The position numbers and the translations under genes were made by a program. A stretch of 64,000 nt of DNA from Sipunculus nudus. Its lineage: Eukaryota; Annelida; Sipuncula; Golfingiida; Sipunculidae. The notes under the pieces were generated by a model that was not told the origin of the DNA, did not search any database, and saw only the letters and a program-made list of their open reading frames with translations. This document shows, piece after piece, positions 55,979 through 64,000 of the stretch. The stretch is taken from positions 3,475,464-3,539,463 of the forward strand of contig CM049320.1 in assembly GCA_026874595.1 (NCBI GenBank). The letters are read 5' to 3'. Numbering within the stretch: the stretch's first letter is position 1; each line of letters starts with the position of its first letter.

Positions 55979-58900
55979 GTTCACTCAGAAAACCGATTTC
56001 ACTGGACATACATACACATATTATATTATGTTAATTTGTGTGAAACACATGGCACCATATTTCATATTTTAACTCAAAGAACTGACTATGTTAATTGGAA
56101 TTTAATACATACATGTAAAATGAGTTATGAAAACCGAAATATCACCAAACAAACTAACACATTAATCACAGTGTCATCGTATTCGGTCCAAGAATTTCAA
56201 TTCAAGGTATAATTTCCATTGGTGTTGAAAAAATCTACATAAACCAAAAATGCATAATTCAGCATGTGCAATGCAAAGTATCGGAACAGGTGTATTGCTA
56301 TAACATATCTACAAATCAACTACTGTACTAGATAATATTACAAATAATATCACAGAGTGGAAAACATTATAATAAATTATAAATAAAGTCAGCTAAAGAG
56401 TAGCAATAAATATATTTACACTTATTTTACTCGCACAAAATTTGACTTTGATCTTGATGAGTTAACAAGAAGCTCCGGCTTTCTTAATCAATGAAAGCGG
56501 GATATTACGTGTCCCTGTTCAATCTTTCATTGGTCGAATCTTCCATTCATTCAATCTTTCATTCAATCTTTCGTTATTTATCACACACACTCGGATACTA
56601 CATGACCAAATGCACAAATTTTAGAATTACATTTATATATTAATCATGATTAAGACGATAATCAGCGAATGATTAATGATGGAGAGAAAGAGGCAATAGT
56701 TATGTGTGGAGTAAGCAAGGCTTTTCTTGTTTTAACAATTAGCTTTAACATGGTTTAAAAACAGAACATATTTACATTTCACAACGCCATGTCGGATCCA
56801 ATCGAAGTCTGAACAGGTCCGATATAGTGGCCCATGATGGTACGGAATGTGGTGCGAGATTGTCGACACAATGGTTCGTGATTGTACTAAGTGGTCCGAC
56901 TTCGTGTGGGCCGAGATGTAAAAGGTCCGAGATCTCCATAAAGCGGTTCTTCGGTATCATATATATGGTAAGTAAAGGTTTGAGGAAGAAATAAATAATG
57001 ATGTGTTTTTGAAAATAAAAAAAATATGACAGATTCAACATGATACCATAATGGAGTAACTGTTATGACCTTTATATACGATCTCTGTTACAGTCGCCTT
57101 CACGACGGGTTCGGCCGCTGTCACTTTACCAACTGTACAAATGCATTACCTGAACATCCACCATGCCGTCACAGTAACTGCGCCCGGCACCTTGGTGGCC
57201 TGGGAGTTCGTTGCCATGAAGACAGGGACGATAATTTTTGGTTTGTGGGAGTATCTCGGTCACAATGAATACCTTCTGCATAACAAAACATATATAACCG
57301 TTACAAAACTAGGAAAACAGGTAATCCTTTTTTATAATAAAGCTGAATAAAGTATTTATTATTTGTTCACCGTACACATGATATCATATAATTGATAATA
57401 AACATTTCTGATACCTTGCATGATCAGTATATGTTGCATGATATTAATATATAATAGGCAAATAAATGTTAGCGTCTACGATAATTGAATTGAAATCAAA
57501 TTATATTCTGATTTAAAAATGAACGAATTTTCAACGAAAACATTTCAACGACGATTTCCATGTGCAGGCTAATTTCGAGAAAAAGGAAATTTTGTTTGTA
57601 TTTTTTATCGCTTCCTGGTCAAGGTTTTTACCATACCCGAAGACGAGAGATATCAGGCTCTTGTTGGTCACGTGGTCGGCGTCCACAGCTTGGATCACCT
57701 GGGTGGAAGCATCGTTCCCATGACGACGAATGATTGCTGTGGTCTTCAAATAGGAATGACCCATGCGTACCAAATGTTTGACTCTGAAATACCAGTTGGA
57801 TATCTCCTCAGTTACAACCCCCTATATCATGAAAGAACGATAGCTGTTCTGCTACATATTGAACAAGGTTGACATTTATTTTCGTCGTTTTTAGCTAAGT
57901 TGACCGTTAGTCATTTTAGCGCCCGGAAAGTCATATTGGCACAAATCGTTTCTGCCAGGCCTATAATCTTCTAACGCAACATCCAGGGAGTTTCTCGGCA
58001 AATCTCCTTGGAAACATAAAATTAGGTCATGATGACCTATATTGTGCGACCTATGGACCGAAAACACGATTTTGATCAATTGTACCCATAAGGCCTAGCA
58101 TTTTCAAATGTAAGATTCTGGTAGGTTTTTGGCAAATATCCTTGGAAACATGAAATTAGGTCATTGTGATCTACATTTTGCAACCTATTGGAAAAAGATG
58201 TCTTATTAGCGTCCATGATTATAAGATGGACACACATCGTATCTGTAGTAATCTTCTAACGCAACATCCACTTAGGTTCTGGAAAAATCTCCTTTGAAAC
58301 TTGAAACTAGGTCATGGTGACCTAATAAGCTATCTTCTTTGAGCTTTGGGCTACAAAATATGCATCTGAACACCTAGACAGACATGGTACAAATTTTATA
58401 TTTTTCATTGAAACTTCGATTGTAAAATCCAGGGAGGTCCTTGGCAAGTCACCCTTGAATCTTTACACTAAGTCACTTAATTCAGCTCAGCGAAATGGCC
58501 CATGAACCACTTGTAAAGTATAAATGTAATAACTTTAAATGTAATTTTGATCGTTCTTGCAAATAGGTTTATTTTCAGTTAACGATTTGTTTAAAAAATT
58601 ACATATGCTCATAATTATTCGCTACATTTAAAGGACATTTTCTCTGTGATAAATAATTATGATTATAAACATTTTTTATTCATGTTTACTCATTCATGAT
58701 TCTCATGTTACCATACATCAATATATTTCGAGCATTATTATAATCCTTTAGAACGTTAAATTGCATTCCAAGAACCACATAACCAGGAAGAATTTGCATA
58801 CACAAACCGGACTCCTGTATGACGTAGTTTCCTGTTTAATGTAACATAAATGTTTTCAGTGTGATGTATTCTCTTTGGAAACGAATTTCAGAACCGATCA

Positions 58901-59277
58901 TTGAGATGACGTCAGGGGATCCCCGTGTTCTTGCAGACGACACTCCAGGTTCCTGTATCCAGATCCCGCCTGGTCCTCCTGGAATGTTAAAAGCTCGTCT
59001 GGATTACCAGTTTCCGCTTCCGGATCTGCGTGTAAACGTTACGCTAAGAAATGGCGGATGTGAACAGGTGTACGTGTATATACCTCGTAAAACCGGTGTC
59101 AGTGAAAAAGACAAACTTCACCAGCTTTGCAACAAAGAACCTGACGTGGTCGGAATCAATACCTTATGCAGGTTTTCCTGTCTATCAGGCGCTGACAAAT
59201 CAAGCTCTGAGATCAACGTTCGTATCCATCAACTCTCTAGAATGACGGCAAGCCTTTGTTTAATTGAGATCGATTAA
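52976..59277 (+). CDS. Secreted protein gene, at least four exons
   Basis: Exon 1 (52,976-53,057) encodes a signal-peptide-like MSAVSKRTAILLVQCLGIQG. Exon 2 (57,094-57,320) gives ...VTVTAPGTLVAWEFVAMKTG, TIIFGLWEYLG. Exon 3 (57,624-57,867) gives VFTIPEDERYQALVGHVVGV through PVGYLLSYNPLYHERTIAVL. Exon 4 (58,860-59,277) gives GDPRVLADDTPGSCIQIPPG, LRVNVTLRNGGCEQVYVYIP and a Cys-rich end SLCLIEID. Exons 1-2 and 2-3 join in phase with good GT/AG signals. Exon 3 ends in phase 1 but exon 4 needs a phase-2 start, so a small exon is unseen or the gene has a break there. Exons 2-3 look like a beta-sandwich with a W-F..G..I..G.W pattern; exon 4 resembles the end of galactose-binding/F5-8C-type domains of mollusc extracellular proteins. 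About 320 residues. Function unknown; probably extracellular ligand binding. Intron 1 (4 kb) contains a 1.36-kb transposon. Confidence 0.65.
53545..53725. repeat. Cluster of short TCGT/ACGA words
   Basis: GTCGTCACTAGTCGTAGCGA, GGTCGTAACAG, CACGACC, CACGACTTCAACACGACTAC and AATACGAATAC lie within 180 bp. A similar cluster in mostly opposite orientation lies at 55,185-55,445. They may be subterminal repeats of a decayed transposon or unrelated low complexity. Confidence 0.3.
54118..54545 (-). repeat. ~420-bp dispersed repeat (copy 2, inverted relative to copy 1)
   Basis: The reverse complement matches 11,375-11,800 word for word in order (GTGATCTAATGGTAATT, GAGGCCTCCGTGAAAGATGT, TTTGTAAACACAGCA, TTGACAAACGGGAAAA, GTGGTAGGTTGCATATACGC, ATAAAAGCTCCAAGG). 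It lies in intron 1 of the secreted protein gene. Confidence 0.75.
55185..55445. repeat. Cluster of TCGT/CGTCG words (partner of 53,545)
   Basis: CATTGCGTAGCAGTATTGG, TATTCGTAAGGGCGTCGTGC, AGTATTCGTAGCCTTGTCGT, GGACGTCGTAACCGAGTCGT and CATCGTGGCAC recur at 15-30-bp intervals. Non-coding. Confidence 0.3.
55580..56938. mobile_element. 1.36-kb long-inverted-repeat DNA transposon, non-autonomous
   Basis: The left end TGGAGATCTCGGACCCTTTT, ACATCTCGGCC, ACGAAGTCGAACCA is repeated inverted at the right end (TCGTGTGGGCCGAGATGTAA, AAGGTCCGAGATCTCCA). Similarity extends about 170 bp inward from each end, with multiple copies of a TCGGACCAC word in each arm. The interior is AT-rich and non-coding, with a (TA)n tract near 55,945. 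No clear target-site duplication. It lies in intron 1 of the secreted protein gene. Confidence 0.75.
57893..58505 (-). mobile_element. Inverted tandem-core element, 155-bp family, 3-4 units
   Basis: Reading the minus strand, units carry GACCTAATTT..., AAGGAGATTTGCC, AGATTATAGGCCTGG and TTTGTGCC words, the same as at 5.9-7.1 kb. The right edge (CAGCTCAGCGAAATGGCCCA TGAACC) is the inverted head. Perfect AGGTCAnnnTGACCT sites lie at 58,024-58,038 and 58,309-58,323. It sits between exons 3 and 4 of the secreted protein gene and may have displaced sequence there. Confidence 0.65.
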
Positions 59278-59510
59278 AAGTAAATTTGTCCGTAATTAAT
59301 CGGTAATTGTTCAGTTTTGAGGCGTATCAACAGCACTAGATGTTGACCTAATCCTTTTATTGTTTTTCACTGACTGCATAGCATGCCGTTCGAAAATGTA
59401 AAACGGGTATTAAACAATAACTCCTGTTTTACCGGCAAATGGCGCATCTCATGGCAAAGACTACTCACTCTGTTACATTTATAGAATATTGTGCACATGA
59501 ACATGATCTT

Positions 59511-59516
59511 AATAAA
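59511..59516 (+). terminator. AATAAA polyadenylation signal of the secreted protein gene
   Basis: AATAAA lies 234 bp after the stop codon at 59,275-59,277, in an otherwise AT-rich 3' region, followed by GT-rich TGGGTGTGAG. It is a plausible 3' end for the plus-strand gene. Confidence 0.5.
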
Positions 59517-59599
59517 TGGGTGTGAGTAACTGTTTTTATGAAACATGTGTTATTGAATCGTGCAATGGTTGTGTTTTACCCATGTCAGTAGTACCAGGA

Positions 59600-59751
59600 C
59601 AGGGGCGGAATCGGGATTTAGGAAAAGGGAGGCTCCAACCCAGGAGGACTGATGAATAACCTAAAAAAGGTCACCAGGTCCGGAAGGGGCTTCGTATAAA
59701 AAAGGGGGGTTGCCCCTGGACCCCCCCCCCCCCCTCATCAATCCGCTCCTG
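59600..59751. mobile_element. Poly-G MITE copy
   Basis: Left end CAGGGGCGGAATCGGGATTT, right end TCATCAATCCGCTCCTG, imperfect inverted ends of the GCGGATCC family. A C-run near 59,721-59,734. The flanks AGGAC (left) and AGGAC (right, 59,754) may be a 5-bp duplication. Confidence 0.6.
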
Positions 59752-60134
59752 AAGGACAGGAATATTGGGCTATTTGTACATTTAAAAACAATCTCGGTAC
59801 AGTTTTTGTAATTCTTCTGATAACAACCTACCGTATGTATGGGCATAACTCAGTGTTAATATTACCCTGTGCTCATTCAGTGAGGCAATATATATATATA
59901 TATATATCATAGGAATTTAACATTTCACCAGCAGTTTGTATTTTCAGTATTAACGAATGAATATTCAGTACTAAAATTGAAACTTCGTGTCTCCATGTTG
60001 TTCAAATAACATGATACATTCGTTTACGGTATGGGCGAGATAGCGATATATTGATCGCTCTGAGAGAAAAAAATGGCTCTGACAAAAATATTGCATGAAT
60101 CGATGTACGGATAAATTGCGGTTGAAAGACAAAC
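59752..60134. other. Non-coding spacer with a short (TA)n
   Basis: TA repeat near 59,889-59,908. No gene recognised. Confidence 0.4.
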
Positions 60135-60300
60135 TTAACCGTTGCCACCAGTGTTGGAGGTCTCGAGGCCGGGTTTCGCCGGCCTCGGTCTTGGCCTTGG
60201 CCTCGGAAGGCCATGACTCGGACTCGGACTCGGCCTCGAGACCTCCGGCCTCGGTGACTCGGGGCATACGGGTTCGAGGCCGGCTCGAGGCCGCGCATGT
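60135..60300. repeat. CTCGG-rich GC tract
   Basis: GGTCTCGAGGCCGGGTTTCG, CCTCGGTCTTGGCCTTGG, GACTCGGACTCGGACTCGG and GGCCTCGAGACC repeat a six-base CTCGGM theme. The first and last GGTCTCGAGGC/GCCTCGAGACC words are inverse to each other. Related tracts occur at 63,108-63,250 and, diverged, at 36,310-36,400. Confidence 0.7.
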
Positions 60301-60929
60301 TTGACCTTCATTGAACACACTCAGCTTGCATTTGTTAACAGGATTTAGGGGGCCTGCGGGCCAATCACCCGTATTTTTTGGCTAACTCCCGTGAAATGTG
60401 AAGGTGCAAGCTTGTTTGGCCCGTAAAAATCTTCCTTCAGGTGCTAGACTAATCTTCCCTCTATTTTTAATCTCCCTCAGTCTCCATGTAGATATTCTTA
60501 ATATCCATAATGAACGGTATTACCCGACGTAACCGATCATTAATTTGAGCCTTTAAAATAAGTCTGATTGTGCCTACATACGAGGAACGATCGGTACACT
60601 CTCGTACTCCGGTGAGTGGAGAAAAATTGCCGGTAAAGCGCTCCCAAAGTTTCAATACTTGCATGAGTGAAAAGATCCATGAATTGACTTATTAACATGC
60701 GCAAACGTTATAAAAAATAGGGGAATCGCGTAAAAAGAGACATTGAGCAATAAGAAATCGTTCTCGTTGGATTACAATTAAAGCGCAAGTTCATCATTGT
60801 CGCATTAAATGAGTTCTCTCGACATTCATACTGTCAACCGGCCATGTTGGCATTTAAACCATGTGACACCTTGACTGACATGCAGTTGATTTGCATGCAT
60901 CCGTGCCTAGTCAGTGCACGCATACGTTC
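60301..60929. other. Spacer upstream of the promoter-like region
   Basis: A minus frame of 65 codons from ATG at 60,664 (MQVLKLWERFTGNFSPLTGV) has no recognised domain. No other features. Confidence 0.35.
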
Positions 60930-61110
60930 TTGTGATTGGCGGGGAGATGACGTGTCATAGATAGAGAGCCAATAAGAGGTTCGTAGTAAAATTCACCCCA
61001 GGTGACTTCATTCATGACAATTTTGGCGGGAAAATGTTCACTGACATCGCTTCGCCTTCAGTTTTTTTGAGTGTTTGTTTTTCCAGCTAATATCCCGGCG
61101 GCACCGTGAG
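60930..61110 (+). promoter_or_regulatory. Promoter-like region: CCAAT boxes, bZIP site, E2F site, possible first exon
   Basis: GATTGGCGG (inverted CCAAT, about 60,936), GATGACGTGTCA (CRE-like, about 60,948), GCCAATAAGAGG (CCAAT, about 60,970) and TTTGGCGGGAAA (consensus E2F, 61,023-61,034) lie within 100 bp. A CCGGCGGCACC|GTGAGT donor follows at about 61,093-61,106. This ordering suits a plus-strand transcription start near 61,040 with a short non-coding first exon, typical of a cell-cycle or DNA-replication gene whose coding exons lie beyond the window. The 101-codon frame at 61,075 reads through the donor and is probably not used. Confidence 0.4.
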
Positions 61111-63107
61111 TATATAAAGCAAATGACGCAGGACTATATACTGGAACTTGCAACTGACCATGTCTGGTGCACAATCTCCACAAATCAGATGTTTGTTATC
61201 GCTAGAATTGTGCAATTTCTCCGGTTCTGTAACGATCATGACAGGTATTTGGCGCAAACGGTTTCTTACGAATCGTCCCTACCATCTATAACTGATCAGA
61301 TTAATTTAAGCGACCGCGTATATCGAATTGTTTTTGTAGTGTTTCGTTTTAACTGCCCTTGTTTACGTAAATTTATTTAATTTGATTGCGTTAAAAATAA
61401 ACCTGGAACCTTGTTTTATTTAAATTTAAAAAAAAAGATAATTCCCAGCCGTACGGTGTTTCATGTGGGGACGTTGACAGGATACAGATCAACATAATTT
61501 GCTCAGTCATTAATTAAAGAAAAATTAAATATATTCAACACTAGGCAGCGCTGTGCCTGTCGTGTATTTTTTTCTAGTATAAATGCTGGTACGTTATTTC
61601 ACAAGTATTTTTCCCAGCTGACTAGGAAAGAGGATTTTCCAAAATAAAGAAATTGACAACAGACTGGGAAAATAGATTGAGAAATCAGTCTAAATGTCCG
61701 TGAGAGTAATATTTTCTCGCCCGAGTTCCATTATAGGCAAAATCCTCGCATATTTAATAAGGTCAGAGGTCAATAGGCTGCTTTGTGGTGTCGCTGCGAT
61801 AACTTGTGTGCATGGAATGCAATTGATTTTGATAAAACTCAACAGAAATATTAATCAGTATAATATCTCGCCTATTAATTTCCATATTCAGTGAGGTCAG
61901 TGGGTCACCAGACTTTGGTGGCACCATGGTGACGTAAATATATTATTTGTGAGTGACATGGTCAGTACAAATATTAATCTATACAGTTTCTCACCTGAAT
62001 TTAATTCTCAGCAAAATTCACGCATATTTAATGAGGTTACAAGACAGAAAACGGGCGCATTATGCACGTGTGTGGTGTTCATGTTTTTAAATCAAAACCA
62101 AATAAAAAATAAGTACCATCGAGGCAGTGAACGTTATACAAAGAGTACATATATAGTTTATTATATTTAATTTTTTACATTATTTTTAATATCGACACAA
62201 AAATAAGCGGGCCTGTATTTTTTTCTGGCGGACCTGTGAAACCAATGTTATACAGGGCCGACTGGCCTGTATATTTTCTAGACTTTTTTTCTGTTTTGCG
62301 CAGAAATGCCTCTCACAAGACAGTGGTCTTTGTCCCGCTAGCAAAAAAAATCTATCGGAAGTATTGGGGGCGCACTTGTTGTTCACCAAAACAAACCTTT
62401 ATCGTGAACATTTGCATGCAATTGTTTAAAATCTCCTCGAAGTTCTTCCATTATTAACTGTTATAAATCATAAAAAAAAAATATTATTTGTGCATGTGTG
62501 ATCTTTGAAGCGGGATCTTTTCCAAGCTGGAATTCCCTAGACATGTCACTTACTTGTGAACGTGCTGCGTGATTTTCCTGTTAGCCGGCGCAAACATTGT
62601 GTCGAAAGGAAACGTGTACTGGGTTGTGTTACGCATGTGAGCAGAGCAATTGCATGAGCACAGCATTATCGCTGCCTTTGAAGCATACGTGCAAGGCACG
62701 GAGTATCCTGAAACTGCGGACATACGATACTACCCTTCTGGGTCAAACTGCGTTCTATCAGCATCACTTTGTACAGTTTTGTATACTTTCTAACTTATGC
62801 ATCCGGGTAACATAGCGACTTATAAGACCATCACTAAAAATACACATACAGACCATTGTGGCCCAAAATATGAATTAAGGCGATTTTTAACCTTTTGAAA
62901 ACTATCGTCGGGGCACAATACATAGCTGGCAGGAAGGATAGGCCTGAAAATATGCGCAGCATTTCTCAGAATGGTCCAGATGAACGACAAAAAAGTTTTA
63001 TCTGCTATATATATATATATAGACATATATACGCTTTATAGGTATACATATGGTACTTTTATCAAGGAAATATTTGCCTTCTTAAATACAGGCAGTTTAA
63101 CTGGTAG
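61111..63107. other. Non-coding stretch
   Basis: AT-rich. A weak local duplication (CGCATATTTAATRAGGT at about 61,750 and 62,020) is present. No domain in the short frames. Confidence 0.4.
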
Positions 63108-63250
63108 ATTGCGGTGACTCGGCCTCGGCCTTGGCCTCGGACATTGGTGACTCGGCCTTGGCCTCGGCTGGTTGTGACTTGGCCTCGGCCTCGGCCTTGT
63201 CCTCGGATGGTGGTGACTCGGACTCGGTCTTGGCCTAGGAGGTTGGTGAC
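63108..63250 (+). repeat. CTCGGCCTTGGC tract
   Basis: GGTGACTCGGCCTCGGCCTT, GGCCTCGGACATTGGTGACT and similar words repeat about every 40 bp. It is related to the tract at 60,135-60,300. Confidence 0.7.
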
Positions 63251-63914
63251 TCGACTACAACACTGGTTGCTACCTACGTTTGGTGACAGCTGAATGTATT
63301 TAAATAAATATTATGGCCTTCTTGTCATAAAAAAGACTGCATAATTTTTCAATAATTTTCCGTCGGTTTTTTATATTAACGTCGCATACAAGTCTGTCCA
63401 TGTATTTATAATTTTAATAATGTGTGTTGGTGGTTGGTTGGGTGGGTTAGTGTATGAGTGACTTTTGCTTCATGTTATAAAGCATATTAATTAAACGCAT
63501 TGGACAAGAAAACATGGCAGAGCGGCCTGGAAGAGCATGGACTCTCGGAGCGTAGCTTAGCGAAAGTATTACTTTCAGAAAGAGGGCATAAGTATGACCG
63601 AGTAGCATAACGTCACATTTTTCAGGCAAAAAAGGCAAGTTCCCTACGTAATATGAAGACGTACACGTGGCTATAGATAATTAATGACAATTGATTTTCA
63701 TCCACCAAAGCCATTTTTCTATTGGTGGAACAGTTTTCAAAAGCCTTTTTTTATAGTAGCTGTTATAAAAAATAATCAGATGATCCGATAAATTAATCAG
63801 TATGATATTATTGGATAAATCCAGAAATCTATGTTCAATGGAATGGAAGCCTCCGCAATGGTGGCCCCTATTATGGAGCTGTGTTTACATTCTCTCATTC
63901 TCTTACTCATGCAT
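63251..63914. other. Non-coding stretch
   Basis: No gene or clear element; AT-rich with a short GGTTGGTTGGGTGGGTT run near 63,431. Confidence 0.4.
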
Positions 63915-64000
63915 GTATGTGACTGCACATTTGTGAATATTCTTTGATGACGTCCCTGAATCCGTTTCGTGTGCCGAATCAAACCAAAATCGATCAATTA
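63915..64000 (+). repeat. Dispersed repeat, front part, cut by window end
   Basis: CACATTTGTGAATATTCTTT, GATGACGTCCCTGAATCC and GTGTGCCGAATC match 50,620-50,690. Confidence 0.5.

Noticed and set aside
57065-57268. 67-codon frame with a GVRC motif that suggested a scavenger-receptor domain
   Set aside because: The alternative frame of the same exon fits the upstream signal exon phase, reaches the donor and continues in phase into the next exon.

Overview
This is a 64 kb stretch of AT-rich metazoan nuclear DNA, most probably from a mollusc. It has introns with GT/AG borders, LINE and LTR retrotransposons, tRNA-derived SINEs, MITEs, long simple repeats and large minisatellites. It has no operons, ribosome binding sites or CRISPR arrays. 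The mollusc assignment is an inference. It rests mainly on mobile elements that carry a block of ~145-160 bp tandem repeats between fixed ends, an architecture known from bivalve 'pearl' and Helentron-associated elements, and on gene remnants of lophotrochozoan type.

Layout. 1-13.5 kb: a 335-bp satellite (0.8-3.25 kb), a 155-bp tandem element (5.7-7.2 kb), two broken exons resembling the N-terminus of exosome nuclease EXOSC10/Rrp6 (minus strand), an intact 155-codon His-Cys box (I-PpoI-like) endonuclease ORF (9.9-10.4 kb, minus) lying between diverged direct repeats, and several MITEs. 13.5-20 kb: low-complexity DNA, poly-G MITEs, a decayed CR1/Rex1-like LINE (17.85-19.34 kb) and a terminal C-type lectin exon (20.0-20.2 kb, minus). 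20.5-33.9 kb: a nested insertion complex. A decayed Gypsy-like LTR element (Gag zinc knuckle, protease, candidate 3' LTR) is split near its 5' end by two related but different L1/Tx1-like LINEs. Both end at the same 8-bp site, which is present three times. 34-38 kb: a SINE, a pogo-like MITE, TA repeats, and a 33-bp coding-compatible minisatellite next to a good unidentified exon. 38-45.9 kb: a 41-bp minisatellite with higher-order duplication, split by a 1.64-kb tandem-repeat element. 46-64 kb: mostly non-coding DNA with one convincing multi-exon gene for a secreted protein (53.0-59.3 kb, plus), a possible signal-peptide first exon of another gene (49.7-50.0 kb, minus), a 1.36-kb long-inverted-repeat transposon inside an intron, and a CCAAT/E2F promoter-like stretch near 61 kb.

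Few genes here can be intact. The best supported host gene is the secreted protein at 53-59 kb. The most interesting content is the mobile DNA: apparent target-site sharing by two LINEs, a homing-endonuclease-type ORF, and tandem elements whose repeat units carry perfect AGGTCAnnnTGACCT inverted repeats, direct AGGTCA repeats or a GGTGGCGCCACC palindrome. These look like nuclear-receptor and CTCF-type binding sites. All identifications were made by eye without database searches.
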